Shown here: positions 49,391 to 60,744 of the stretch, one piece after another
How the letters are laid out: every line of letters starts with the position of its first letter
How positions within the stretch are numbered: position 1 is the first letter of the stretch
Origin: Enoplolaimus lenunculus
Taxonomy: Eukaryota > Nematoda > Enoplea > Enoplida > Thoracostomopsidae
Assembly: GCA_030248215.1 (NCBI GenBank)
Contig: JASANG010000570.1
Location: 1 to 64,000 of the forward strand
Length of the DNA: 64,000 nucleotides
Reading direction: 5' to 3'
The notes under the pieces: model-generated
The model's input: only the letters and a program-made list of their open reading frames with translations
The model's database searches: none
What the model was told of the DNA's origin: nothing
Made by a program: the position numbers and the translations under genes

Positions 49391-52300
49391 ATGCTGCTTA
49401 TGTTAGCAAGGCTGAACAGTAATGTTCAGGCTGGTTTGTTGAGAGCTGACAATATTGTAAAGCAATCAGAATTGCTCGGCAGTTTTAAAGACGTCATTCA
49501 TAGTAATCGTGCTACGCAGTCATCAATTTACTCAACGTCTTGTGCCCAAGTTAGTCTTCGTCGAGCTTTTGTAAGTAAAAAGAAATCAAACACAGCTGGT
49601 GTGTGTTGCGTTGGGTGTCTCCTTTTACACGAACAACAAACGAAAAATATCCTAAAATGTTATTTTTTAACGAAGAAGGAATAATTTCGTTTTTGGTTTT
49701 CCTGGAACGGAAATTTGGTGAAACTAAAATTTTTGAATATGTCTAACTTTAGAAGAATTTACACATAATTGCAGCTGGTCAATTTGTCATCATGGTATAA
49801 CAGAAATGCTTTTTCTGTAGAGTCTTTGTTTTGTTTAATATTTTTCATGTCGCTTAAAAGGCAAAAAAATGATATTGGCATCACAGTTGAAGTGACGTTA
49901 CTATCAAGTGGTTGTGAGTCGTTTTGTTTATTTTTTATTAATGTTATCTGACGCACTTGCAGGTGTCGATGGGATCGACCAATAAGTCTGTCGTCAGACC
50001 ATCGATAACAGTACCGCAACGCCGTGCACAGACGTCATCGGCATGTAATTCGAATTTGAAACCGTTTGGCGTAGATGATCAACATTCCAATTCGTTTCAA
50101 CGGAACTGCTGTTCAACCGCAGCCAATCGCATTCAGTTAATTGTTAATGCTGTTCGTCATGTGTCATCGCAACTGCTTCGTAGCGAAGACCAACATCAAT
50201 CGATTTCTGGCTCAACCAGTCAACATCGAACCTCATTAAAGTATGAAAATCAAACTGAAGTTGCTGAATCTTCGAAAGATGGTCCTTCAGTTTGTTCTGC
50301 TCACAGTGCAGCAACGCGTCTTCCTCCTAGTCTTGATATCGTTTACCGGTTAATTGCCGAGTTAACATTGGCTGATATTGGTTTGTCGTCAGATCCGCCG
50401 GATATACTTTGTCCAGAGTACTACCGGTTAATGACAGCAACCGCTGGTCAAACATCAAATCCTGTAACGTATTTACCGATTCTAGAAACCGATCAGTTCA
50501 ACATTTGTTGCTTTATATTGAACTTTGTTGGTGCTGACGTTCCGTTGCACAATCATCCGAATATGTACGGAATTTTGAAGGTAAAATAGTTGTTTTATTT
50601 TCATATATGCTTCTACTATACACTAGTTTTCTTGTAAACAACGTGTTTCTTATAGTATTTCTACCAATCGTGCACAATTTTTGTATATTTTGAGACTTTA
50701 GACACAATTATTGTTCTGGTCGAAAATTTTTTGAGCCAACACTCGAGTCGCGTTTGAGTTGCGACAATGCAAAGCATCTGAACAGAAACTTTCACAGTTT
50801 CATGGCAAATTACTCGCAATCGTTTATTACCAAATATCTTTGCACTCAAAATTCGAATTTATACGTTAACAACGTTGCTGTTATATGTATTTATATCACA
50901 CGGCTTTTAGAACATTTCCGCTAGCGTAAAAACAGGAGTCACCGCCCGAAAGCAGTGACGTTGAGGCTGCATTTTGTAATGTAGCCATTTTTATACTCTG
51001 GTTAACTTTACTGCTAAAGTATATATATTTTATGTCCCATTACTGGTTTAGGCAAAGGTTTCTAAAAAGGTTTGCTTAAGTCTGAACGTCAATTCGAAAA
51101 TACATCAAGTGTTCAAGAGAGAGAGCTGACTTTTCTTTCGCTTCGACTTAACTGTGTACATCAATGATTGAGTAAATTATTTTAAAACGGTTTTTGATGT
51201 TTTAAGTTGATAAGTTGAATGGCCCATGTTACGTTAAGGGGCGTTCCTGTTTCTCATGAGTCTATAAAAGAGTAGGTTTAGATTCTAGATTACATATTTT
51301 GCTCAGGTTTAGGCTTAGGAACACACTCTTGCAACGCTTAGACTTAGGCTTAGGAATACGCTTAATCTACTGATACGCCCCTCAAAGTAACGTTGTCCAG
51401 TTGAATAATGGCTATTTTGTTAACATTAACTTTGGTAAACTCTCAGTTCAGCTGACGACTCCATTGAATAAGAATGCTTTTATATTTTTGTTTGTTTTAA
51501 AGCAAAAAAAGTTCTGCTAAATAAATGTGTCTTTGGTTATTATAAGCCAAACAATATACGTGTATAGAAATGTGGATAAGTCTGGTAATATACGTCCATT
51601 TGACTATACGCCGAGACCATTGACGAGAATATATTATATTCTTCTATCAAAGGCTTACTTTTGGCCAGCACGCGGTAAATTTTACTTCCAATAATAATAA
51701 TAATAATAATGCTATGGCAACGGACTTAAATTGTAGTTTGAAACTTAGGCGGCAATGCTTATGTATATAATATCTGTGAACACAACCTATAGAATAAATA
51801 TGGTGCGGTGCGGATATAAATAATTGTGGTTTATAAATGTTTTATGCTTTGAATCTCGTTACAAAGTTGTCTTAGGGCAACATATAATAAACGAATATGT
51901 GGTTTAAGACTAAGTCAGCTAACTTATATTGTTTCTAGGAAAGCATAATTTTAGCAACAGCGACGAATTTGATTTGAATTGAAGTTTACAATTTGGTAAA
52001 CTGCTGATCGTTGTACACATTGTTCGCAGTAGGTTTAGGTTTCAGATAAACATGTATGCCTAAGTCCTTTTGCTTAAAATTATGCCATAGCCTAAGATAT
52101 GGGATAAAGTGTACAAGAGTGCCATTGTCATTTTTGATACATAATGAAGAGTGTTAAACAAAAGGTCCGTCGACTCTTGTTGGTTGCCAGAGGTGGAACC
52201 TTGTTGTACGTCCATATGTTTCATTTTACTCCTGTAATCTGTACAATTTACAAACTTTCAGGTTCTACACGGTGAAGTGAACACGCAAACATTTTCGCTA

Positions 52301-52738
52301 ACCGATGCATGTTACAGCAATGTTGGATCGACAAATATTGTGTGTTGTATTGAAGAACCACCGGAATTTGGTGTTAATTGCAATTCGTTGCCTGCTGTGG
52401 TTACACATCGCCAAAATATTCACAAAATTACTGCAACAACAGCGCCAGCGGTATTTTTTGACGCACTGATTCCAAGCTACAGTCCTCCTGAACGAGATTG
52501 CAGTTATTTTGAAGTTGTCGAAACGGTTGATTTAGCACAAACTGGCGTTGCAAGCGAACATCGCGGCGGCGGCATTAAAGTTTTGTCAAAGCTTAAATCA
52601 ACAGTTGGAATGCAAAAATTGAAACGAAATGACGCAAACAGACCAGCAGACCGGACTCATGTGCATTTGAAACAAACCACTTGTCCATCATCATATCGAT
52701 GTGGTTATATTTCGTATTGTGGACCTTCATTTGTATGA
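49391..52738 (+). CDS. ADO: ADO: 2-aminoethanethiol (cysteamine) / N-terminal cysteine dioxygenase, 3 exons
   Basis: ADO is a cupin-fold iron enzyme that adds O2 to cysteamine and to N-terminal cysteines of regulatory proteins, acting as an oxygen sensor. Exons: 49391-49570, 49963-50580, 52262-52738; total 1275 nt, 424 residues, all phase 0. The family match begins near LPPSLDIVYRLIAELTLADI (exon 2) and continues through VTYLPILETDQF. The iron ligands are in PLHNHPNMYGILK (His256, His258) and THRQNIHK (His320, exon 3). RDCSYFEV keeps the Cys and Tyr (346, 348) that can cross-link in human ADO. Human ADO is 270 residues; the surplus is a Ser/Gln-rich N-terminal part. Exon 1 has no homology I recognise. 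It is included because it is an open ATG frame ending at a perfect GTAAGT donor in the right phase; an alternative start is the ATG at 49969. Confidence 0.88.
51213..51406. repeat. family B hAT-like MITE in ADO intron 2
   Basis: Element 51221-51398 (178 bp) between perfect 8-bp repeats AGTTGAAT. Ends GGCCCATGTTACGTTAAGGG and inverse CCCTCAAAGTAACGTTGTCC; internal TTTAGGCTTAGG tract. Confidence 0.85.
51690..51710 (+). repeat. (AAT)n microsatellite in ADO intron 2
   Basis: Six consecutive AAT units inside intron DNA. Confidence 0.8.
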
Positions 52739-52972
52739 CTGATGTCGCTGTGTTAATGCAGAGGAAGTCAGGAATGTTTGCCAACGGTTGATTGCAAATT
52801 GCCAGACCAACAACGTGTAACATCTGAACTCGGGTTTGAATTAGTGTATAATGTCGAGTTAAAGCTAAGTTATTGCAGCGTCTTGAAGTAGATATTAAAC
52901 CCTGAATGAAATTGTTATTGTTTATTATGCTACATAACTACACATCCTCAACTTATAGTTGGATATCCGTCA

Positions 52973-52978
52973 AATAAA
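52973..52978 (+). promoter_or_regulatory. possible polyadenylation signal of ADO
   Basis: AATAAA lies 235 bp beyond the ADO stop codon, the first copy after it. Position is reasonable but the hexamer is common in such AT-rich sequence. Confidence 0.4.
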
Positions 52979-53569
52979 TTCAACTTAGCAACAAAGTTGC
53001 ATAATTTTAACGTTTTTGATGGTAGTATCTTTTATAATGCTTAGTGTATTTGAAATTGTTATAATCAGGGTGCAACCGGAATTCCGATTCCTATTAGACT
53101 TCTGATTTAAAGCGAGTTCCGATTCCGATTGTACAATCAGTCGGAATCGGAATTATTTAATTTTGATTTTAATACTGTTTGGCGTGATAGGTTGCATCAG
53201 AATTCTGTATTATCCGTATAGTCATAAAATTTCTAGTTCCGGTTCCGATTTGAATTCCGGTATAAATTTGCTGTTCAGATTCCGAGTACGGTATAACCCA
53301 GTTCCGCTTTCCACACCTGCTATAGCATAACAATTGCGGCAAGATTTTGAAAGATATGCTGATTTAGGTTACTTTGCTCAGTTTTAGTCGTTAGCTTCTG
53401 TTCGCACGTGAACGTTTAAATTTAGATGGATTATTACACATTTTAAATATCAACTGTTTTCGGTTGCAACCGCTTTTCTGAAGTTCAGATTTATTGGGTG
53501 TAAATTTAATTGTTGCCCTTCTATTAGCACCATAATGCCGCTTTGCGTAATCTGGTTACTGCTTATCGG

Positions 53570-53725
53570 GCCCATCTAGAGTTATGGGTCGGATGACATT
53601 ACCGCAGGCTGCTATGGAGTACGATCTTTAGACTATTTTTCGCGTGTGCTGAGGTTTAAGCTTATCTTTACGCTTAAGCTTAGGAATATGCTTATACACC
53701 TATACTACTGTTACGGCCCTGCTCT
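53570..53725. repeat. family B MITE, decayed copy
   Basis: GGGCCCATCTAGAGTTATGGG at the left in parts, AAGCTTAGGAATATGCTTATA tract inside, CGGCCCTGCTCTTTATAT at the right. Flanking duplication is not visible. Confidence 0.45.
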
Positions 53726-53904
53726 TTATATAAGTACATTGGTTGCTTATCAAAATAATATAATAAACTTGCCGCCTTTATAGTTTGGATGTCAGAGTGA
53801 ATTTGGTATTCGTGTTTTGAATTAAAAATATGCTAAACAGCGGGAATATTTTGTCTGCGCTGGCAGAAAATCGACCTCTGGTTACAACTTCATTAAAATA
53901 AGTA

Positions 53905-54030
53905 TTGGAGGTTACAGCAACTTCGGTAGTAGAAAGAAGTTTTCATTCTCTAAAAGTAAAGCAATTGCAACATTGCTTGGCTAATTTTGCTTCACCTCCT
54001 GCTTTGGAAAATTTGTTATCTGTAAAAACT
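53905..54030 (+). pseudogene. relic of a hAT transposase C-terminal dimerisation domain
   Basis: A 42-codon stretch reads VTATSVVERSFHSLKVKQL and then LANFASPPALENLLSV, resembling the hAT C-terminal block (VTAAS.ERSFS.LK.IK, followed by a Leu-rich helix). Upstream the frame meets a stop at once and no BED finger or catalytic core can be read, so this is only a fragment. It abuts the start of a family E repeat at 54031. Confidence 0.55.
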
Positions 54031-54420
54031 AGTCGTAGTGGGACTACATTTATTGAGCGAAGCTCGAACACGTAAGCAATTAAGGTAATATGCAATTTAG
54101 TTATTAGCTAACTATTCGTTTATCGGTTTTGGAGGTTTGTAAGCCATTTTCTCAGATTCCTCGCACCCAAAAACCCTTCAGCCACCCTAATAATTATCGG
54201 AATAATTTAAAAACTCCTAATTTTGTCTCGTCAATTAAGCAAATATGCAAATTATCAATTAGCTAACTATTCGATAATAGATTTTAAAGGTTTCTTGACA
54301 ATTTATTCAGATTCCTCGCACCCAAAAACCCATCATTGCTGAAATTAGATTGCTTGTAACCCTAATAATTGGTGAATCATTGTACTTAAGATTACTCTGT
54401 CAATTAACCGAAAAGCTTAA
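54031..54420. repeat. family E element, truncated copy 3
   Basis: Starts AGTCGTAGTGGGACTACAT and TTGAGCGAAGCTCGAACACG, the inverse of the right end of copy 2, followed by about two units of the 170-bp minisatellite in reverse. The other end is missing. Confidence 0.6.
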
Positions 54421-54756
54421 GGTCCGAAAAATTCCACTGGAATTCCTCAAAATGAATAGCAAAAATTGCAACTTGTAAAATGAACAGATCTGATACGAAT
54501 TCCGGTCGTGGCTACTGTAGCAACAATATTTAGTGGCCACGCAGGGCTCAGATAAAATTCACATTGCGGCACGGCCACCATAACCCCGATTTTATAACCT
54601 TTACGCCCTAAAGCAACGACTAAGCCTAACTTAAGTTCTAAGAGAGACTAGATGGAGCCAGGGACTTCTTTAAGGTGTGGTTTAGGATTAGGTTTTAACT
54701 TACGTTTTAGGTTTTTGATTGAAATATGATTGAGAATGGCACAGCCACCTACTGTA

Positions 54757-54990
54757 GTGACACGAACAAGAGTGGGTATCCAAAGTATAACCTTGCATTA
54801 CCGCTTAAACTTGAGGCAAGGCAAAAACATTTTTTTCAACTGATAGTTGCAATACCGGATATAGATCAGTAACGATGGGTGGCGGATGGCAGGTTGAAAA
54901 TATATAGCAGTCCGTAACCGAATAACACAGGACAACACTCTGGAAAGGCAAAATAAATATCAGTCCCACCTCTTATTCGGGTCACTTACA
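54757..54990 (+). repeat. family A MITE, internally deleted
   Basis: Ends CTGTAGTGACACGAACAAG and inverse CTTATTCGGGTCACTTACA, with most of the left half removed. Lies about 200 bp upstream of METTL26. Confidence 0.65.
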
Positions 54991-55191
54991 ATACAGGGAC
55001 ATTTTGTAAGCGTGAATTGATGATATTTCTCAAAACAGCTGAAAACCAAATTTTTGAAAACACTATATGTTACATAAAATAACCAGTTCAACACAGTTTT
55101 TAAAACAAAACTTTTTTGTTACAATTACCCATTTCAGAATTTTATGAACATAAAATTTAATTAATAGCCAATCCGCAACTAACAGCGCGCT

Positions 55192-55809
55192 ATGCTTTCG
55201 TATGCTGCAGTTGGTCGTAATAAAATTCCAATACTAAATGTGCTTCGTCCGTATCTGGAAACCAGCATTAGAAAGTACATATTAGAAATTAGTTCCGGTT
55301 CCGGTGAACATTTAACTTTGTTTGCGACTGAATTTCCGCAACATATTTTTCAGCCATCTGAAGTCAACGAGCGATGTATTGAAAGCATTTCAGCATACAA
55401 ACGGCATAAGTCGCTTGACAATTTACTCGAACCCGTTTACGTTGATGTGTCTACGCCGCATACGTCATGGAAACGTCTCCAGTGTGGCGACGCCTGTTAT
55501 GATTTGATATTCAACGCTAATATGATTCATATCAGTTCAACATCGGCCGTTGAAGGCTTATTTACAAATGCAGGTCTACTTTTAAAGCCGGATGGCGTTT
55601 TGTTTTTGTACGGCCCGTTCGCTGTTGATGGTAAAATTGTTCCCGAATCAAACATCAATTTCCATCAAAGCCTTTTGAGTCAAAATCCAGATTGGGGACT
55701 TCGGGATACGAGGTATTTAAATCAGTTGGCGAACGCGAATGCGATGCAGTTTGAAAAAATGTACGATATGCCTGCAAATAATAAAGTAGTGATTTATCGA
55801 AAACAATAA
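55192..55809 (+). CDS. METTL26: METTL26 (UPF0585, C16orf13-like) putative SAM-dependent methyltransferase, intronless
   Basis: Single-exon frame of 205 residues, nearly the same length as human METTL26 (204) and collinear with it end to end. The N-terminus (SYAAVGRNKIPILNVLRPYL) matches the family start, so the ATG at 55192 is well supported. ILEISSGSGEHLTLFA (about 30-45) is the glycine-rich SAM-binding loop and FQPSEVNERC the following acidic strand. NANMIHIS, LLKPDGVLFLYGPFAVDGK, NPDWGLRD and the C-terminal YDMPANNKVVIYRK are family signatures. The methyl acceptor of METTL26 is not known. The gene lies 2.45 kb after ADO on the same strand, separated by transposon remains. Confidence 0.93.
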   Translation: MLSYAAVGRNKIPILNVLRPYLETSIRKYILEISSGSGEHLTLFATEFPQHIFQPSEVNERCIESISAYKRHKSLDNLLEPVYVDVSTPHTSWKRLQCGDACYDLIFNANMIHISSTSAVEGLFTNAGLLLKPDGVLFLYGPFAVDGKIVPESNINFHQSLLSQNPDWGLRDTRYLNQLANANAMQFEKMYDMPANNKVVIYRKQ

Positions 55810-55922
55810 TTATTCTTTTTGTGCTTATTATACGTTCTGGTGTCGTATATGATTTTGCATTTCATAAGGTATGACGTTTTAATCGTCGGCTCTGGTGACT
55901 TTTTGATTTGCATACGGCATTT

Positions 55923-56140
55923 GGACCATGTAAAGATCAGGGGCGGAGAGTTTGTCTGTGGCACTAGAATACAGTAAGCTTAAACTTTAGGCTATTTATT
56001 GCTTGGCTTAGGTTTACCCTTACGAATATGCTCATTCACACGCTTACGCTTAGGTTTAGGCTTAGGAATATGCTCATTCACACGCTTAGGCTTAGGCTTA
56101 GGCTTAGGAATATGCTTATTATACTCGGTCAGCTGTTCTT
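55923..56140. repeat. family B MITE downstream of METTL26
   Basis: GGACCATGTAAAGATCAGGGG at the left (in part), then CTTAGGCTTAGGCTTAGG tracts broken by CTCATTCACACGCTTA. The right end is unclear; a run of A at about 56144 follows. Confidence 0.6.
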
Positions 56141-56492
56141 AGCCCAAAAAAAAAAAAAGAAGTTCTCCCAAAAAGGCAACACATATCCAAAACACACCCA
56201 AAACCACAGCCAAAACAAACAAAACGCAAACCAAACCAAAACAACCCACAAAAACAAACAAAAAATGGGTTTGCGTCAAAATTTTTTTGGGTAATTATAG
56301 ATGAATACGAGCAATATGATATGTCCTGTATTACTGATATTTTATATTATTACGTTCGACGTCGATGTCCATTATTTGCGTTTGGTATATAATTACGGTT
56401 GCTTTCCTTCGAGCTCTCATGCGATATACTTTAAAGTAAAAGATTATACAAAATGTTTAAATACTGTAAAGTTAAAGTTATTGATGCTGTAC

Positions 56493-56687
56493 ACACTGCA
56501 AAAAAGGGTGAGTCAAATTGACTCTCCGAAATAGGCTTTTCCTTACTACACAAACTGAGTCAAACTCGACTCACCGAGCGACTCAATTAGTCGAATTTGT
56601 CTCTGGTGGAGTCGAATTTTGACTCAGTTTGTGTAGTCAAAGCCTGTTTCGGAGAGAGTCAATTTGGCGCACCATTTTTTGCAGTGT
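56493..56687. repeat. family D foldback MITE
   Basis: CACTGCAAAAAAGGGTGAGTC to inverse CACCATTTTTTGCAGTG, flanked by TA-type ends, with paired ACTACACAAACTGAGTC arms. Confidence 0.7.
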
Positions 56688-57985
56688 AGGGAGCAAGGTC
56701 TGTGGCAAAATTATCAGACTTTGTGCCGTAGTATTAAACTTAACTATTATTTCCTCCATGAACGCAAGCTGATGAATTGTTTTACACGATTTCTATATTT
56801 GTTGAATGTATACGCAAATACATATTATTAATTAAATAAACTGCATAAAACTAGCTTTTGAAAATTTTTTGGCAATTTAAGAATTACCCGTTCAAAACAT
56901 TAAGTATACACATCTTCACAACTACTGAAACTACGGAATCTTTGGCACAACTTTTACTTGTGTTTTAGATTTTTTGTCGTAGTCACAATTAGACGTCTGG
57001 CTGTTCTCTGAAACACAGTTTTTTATTTCGACATAAACAAAAAAAATACGAAATTCATCCAAAATGCAAAAAATTTCAGTGTATATATGCCAGGTATTTT
57101 TTCGTTAAACTTTTAGAAAAAGCACTTTCGATATTTTTTATACTTCAATATCTCTTCATTATGATCGCTATCCATTTCCGCAAATTTTCAATACCTACAG
57201 ATATTTTGCAATGGTTTGATATTTAGAAAAATATAAGATTCATTGGAAATCGTGATAATTTTGGGTGCATGCGATATTTTTTCGACAAAATTTTAGGAGC
57301 CCGATGAATAGATGCGCACCTCGTTTGTGTATATTAGCTGAAAAATATTTTTAAAATTTTTATTCTTCAGTTGCCGTTTTCCTATTGTGCTACTTAGGAT
57401 GTTTTTCGTAAGCCTAAGCCAGTATGTACAATCGGATATTTTTTCATATCCAAACATTCGGCAATTATTGTCGGATAATTACTCGGATATATTCGGATAT
57501 CCGGATATCCGAAATTAAATGTTCTATTTGAAATTAAATTTCGTATTTCGGATCTCCGAAGCTCGATTTTGAATTTTTTGTGTATCCGAACCTCAATTTT
57601 CGTTTCTCGAGCACTTGTTTTATGTTGTTGCTCCGAGGGAACTCCCAAGGTGATTGCTATGAGTGTAAATTCTAAATATGGTTTTTATCGTGCAACTACT
57701 TCAATAGAGATGGGTATTCCATTTAGAACATTGCTATTGACTAATAAATACTTGCGTTGGGCACCTGATACTGAGTCGATTTGGCTTGTCTCCGTCTGAT
57801 TTAAACAACTGCAACAGATTCTATCAAATGTCATCCTTCGCTCGAACTATATATACATGAGTCGATTTACGTTCCAAGAATAAATAACCACATTAAAATA
57901 TACTTAAGCTAAATTGTACAAACATCAGCCCATGTTACTTTTAGTGGTGCCCTGCTTTTAACGCTGGGTCCAGAAATTTCAACGC
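56688..57985. other. intergenic with a CGGATATCC-rich patch
   Basis: No gene recognised. At 57430-57590 the motif CGGATAT and its inverse ATATCCG recur many times, a local low-complexity palindromic patch. Confidence 0.45.
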
Positions 57986-57989
57986 AGGG

Positions 57990-58215
57990 CGGGCTTTTAA
58001 ATGTTTTGAAACGCAATTTTTTACCAAAATATTTTCTGAGGGGGAAAATTGTAATGTAGGGACCATATAATGTTTTACAGAAAAACTTCCTGAGGGGGAA
58101 AATTGTAACGTAGAGGGAACCTAACCATTTTATCACAATAAAATTCCTGAAAGGAAAAATTGTAAGGCAGAGACCTAACCATTTTGTTACAAAATATTTT
58201 TAACCAGGGGCGTAC
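57990..58215 (-). repeat. diverged monomers of the 89-bp repeat
   Basis: On the minus strand: GGCGTACGCCCCTGGTTAAA leader, then three worn units with TTACAATTTTTCC and TTTTATTGTGATAAAATGG motifs, the last being almost the same as in the 25554 array. Confidence 0.6.
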
Positions 58216-58737
58216 GCCCGATCGCCCCCCTTTGCATCTGCTAGTGCTCGTCTTCTCACCAGACATAAATAGATTAGGCTTAAATTTTAGACTAAATTTT
58301 TTGCTTGGGTTTAGGCTAAGCTTTGATTTAGACTTGTGTTTATTACGCTGTTGAGACTCAAACTTAGGAATAGTGATATTGCGTCATTTCTTGCAAATGA
58401 TGACTGGTTTAGCGCACCTAATCTGCTACAAGAGGAACAACCAAACTGTTTGAATCAATTGTGCTTTTTGTCTCTCAGGGGAGGATGCTGCAGCGTCCTT
58501 AAACCTTCGGCATTTTGAAAACACACTATGCAGGATGGGGTTTCTGCTCCCAATGCTCACATTAAGCTGTTCGTTATTCAGACAGCTAGAATCGCTGTTA
58601 AAGTACTGTTGGACTGTTTTGGTGTATTAGAAGAAAGTCGCTTAGCGTGGCGGGGTTGACTTCAACGGTTATGAGCTCATGGGTTCTGCGTCATGGGAAA
58701 TTTAAATGTGCCCCTTTTACTACATTAGTATCATAGT

Positions 58738-59222
58738 GCGGTATAAGAGTCCGTAAGCGGATAGGGCCCATTGAAAGATCAGGGGCGGAACGTTTTTCAG
58801 AGGGACTAGAAAAGAGTAAGCTTAAATCTTTAGATGATTTTTTGCTTGGCTTAGGCTTAGGCTTCGGTTTATGCTTAGGCTTAGGCTTAGGGAAATGCTC
58901 AGAAGGCTGTTTCGCCCCTGTCCTTTACATTGGCCACGGATAGAGTCCCTACACCCTAATAAGAGTCCATAAATGTCAGTTATCCCTAATCGTAGTGCAT
59001 AAATGAGTCTAGGACCAAATAAAGCTGAGTTCGAAACTTTAAAGCATAGTTAAGTTATGAAAGTGCATTCCTAAGGATAACCTTGCATTGTCACTCAAGC
59101 TTAAAATACAAGACAAATTTACGTTCAGTTCAACGGATAGTTGCAATACCGGATACATATCAGTAACGATCCCCTTTGCAGAGGTCAAAGAAGTATCAGC
59201 CCCACTTTTATGGGCCCCTACA
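58738..59222 (+). repeat. family A MITE split by a family B MITE
   Basis: A-type sequence stops at 58764 (AAGCGGATAG), a 171-bp B element lies at 58765-58935, and A resumes with ACGGATAG (58936-58943), continuing to CCCCTACAG-TA. The duplicated 8 bp are GCGGATAG/ACGGATAG. B inserted into A. Confidence 0.75.
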
Positions 59223-60744
59223 GTAATAATGGAAAAAGATAAAGAATGCTGGTTGCTTAAATTTTCCAGTTTTTATGTTCTTTCTTTTGAAAGTTTACAA
59301 TTTGTACAAAAATGCATTGAATTGTTTCAACGCAATAAAGACGTTTGCAAAGTTTTAAGAAACTCCAAAATTTGTGCTGCAAAAACGCTGAAACAGATGT
59401 ATACGGAATTGTTTAATCAAATACTTAAAAAGAATAGCAGTTTGACTGATGCTTGCTGCATTTATTTTTTGGAATTTTCACTTTTTTGTTCAACAATTTT
59501 GGCATACTTTCTAAGATTTATAACGAGTTGGAAGATATAAGCTGTAGTATATTCGCGTAAACTAATTGGTTCTTACAGTTTGAAGCGCTGTATTTTTTTG
59601 CTGAATACCGCAAAGGTTTGGCCGTTTTTAGAAACGGTGTATGGAAAAATTTAGATACTGTTTTCCGAGAGTTGAACTTAATTTTTTTCTACATTTATCC
59701 TGTTTCTAAAAATAAACAGCCGTCATCTTTGTGTTAGAAATATTTTTGCAGCGATTTTATACGCTGATTTTTTAAATTTTCAAAAATTTTCCAGGTGCTG
59801 TTCAGTTTTACTTACTGTTTTCTTAAAAGCAAATAATTTATTTGCCAATTTAAACTGTATCTTGTTGGGTGAAAACAGAGCACAAATAGAAGTCTGTTAG
59901 TGATTTTGGCATACAGTCGACCTGTGGTTCCGGTAGATTTTTGCCGGACGTATCGATATGTTTGCTGAGGCGATTTCAAGCCTGATTGCCGAAATTTTTG
60001 AAAATGGAACTTTAAAAACAAATCTTTGACTAATTTTTGTGGATTATATTCTGTTGAAACAGTAAATTCAACATAAATTTGAATACTTAATTTTGTTTCA
60101 CGTCCGGATCCGGCTAATGTTTATTTCACTTTTGGTTGCGCCCAGTTTGACAACAATTGTAATTGTGGCTAATGTTACATTCAGGAGCGTTCCGTTTTCC
60201 GGTGGGTCAGCAATAGTGCCGGAGAGCAATTTTGAGTACTCCTGTTTGTGCATACGTGAAAATTATTAATTTTTGTTGTTGTTGTTGTTGTTGTTTCAAC
60301 ATTTAACACAAAGAAGCTTGTCCGTTTCCCAATTAAAATTGTTTGCTGTCCTGTTTTTACGAAATAGGGCTGTCCCATTTTCCCGTTTTTCCAGCGAAAA
60401 TATACTGTTATCCCATTTCTCATTTGCCAGAAACAGGGTTGCCCATTGTCCCATTTTTGAACGTTTGCACACCTTCGCTTTGCTGTCCCGGTGGCAAACA
60501 GGACGTCTCTTTATGTTATATTACCCATAATTGGTATGCGAAACTCGGACAGATTTTACAGTTTCTGGCAAGTAAACCAACCAAGCTTAGAGTTTAAACC
60601 TACCGGTCCTATGCCTAACAAAGGCTAACAACTCACTGATATATATTTTATGGTAAATTTGAATTGTTTCAGTTGTGACTTCTTATTAATATTTTTTTGA
60701 AACGACGGTAAACTTCAAACTGCGATTGAAATTGCAGATTCAAC
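59223..60744. other. intergenic, no supported gene
   Basis: A 104-codon open frame begins with ATG at 59229 but has no recognisable domain. 60180-60560 is rich in CTGTCCCATTTTCCCG-like motifs, and a (TTG)n microsatellite lies at about 60272-60295. Confidence 0.4.

Noticed and set aside
59229-59540. 104-codon frame starting with ATG
   Set aside because: No domain, no splice or polyadenylation support, and begins at the edge of a MITE; length is not exceptional over six frames of 64 kb.
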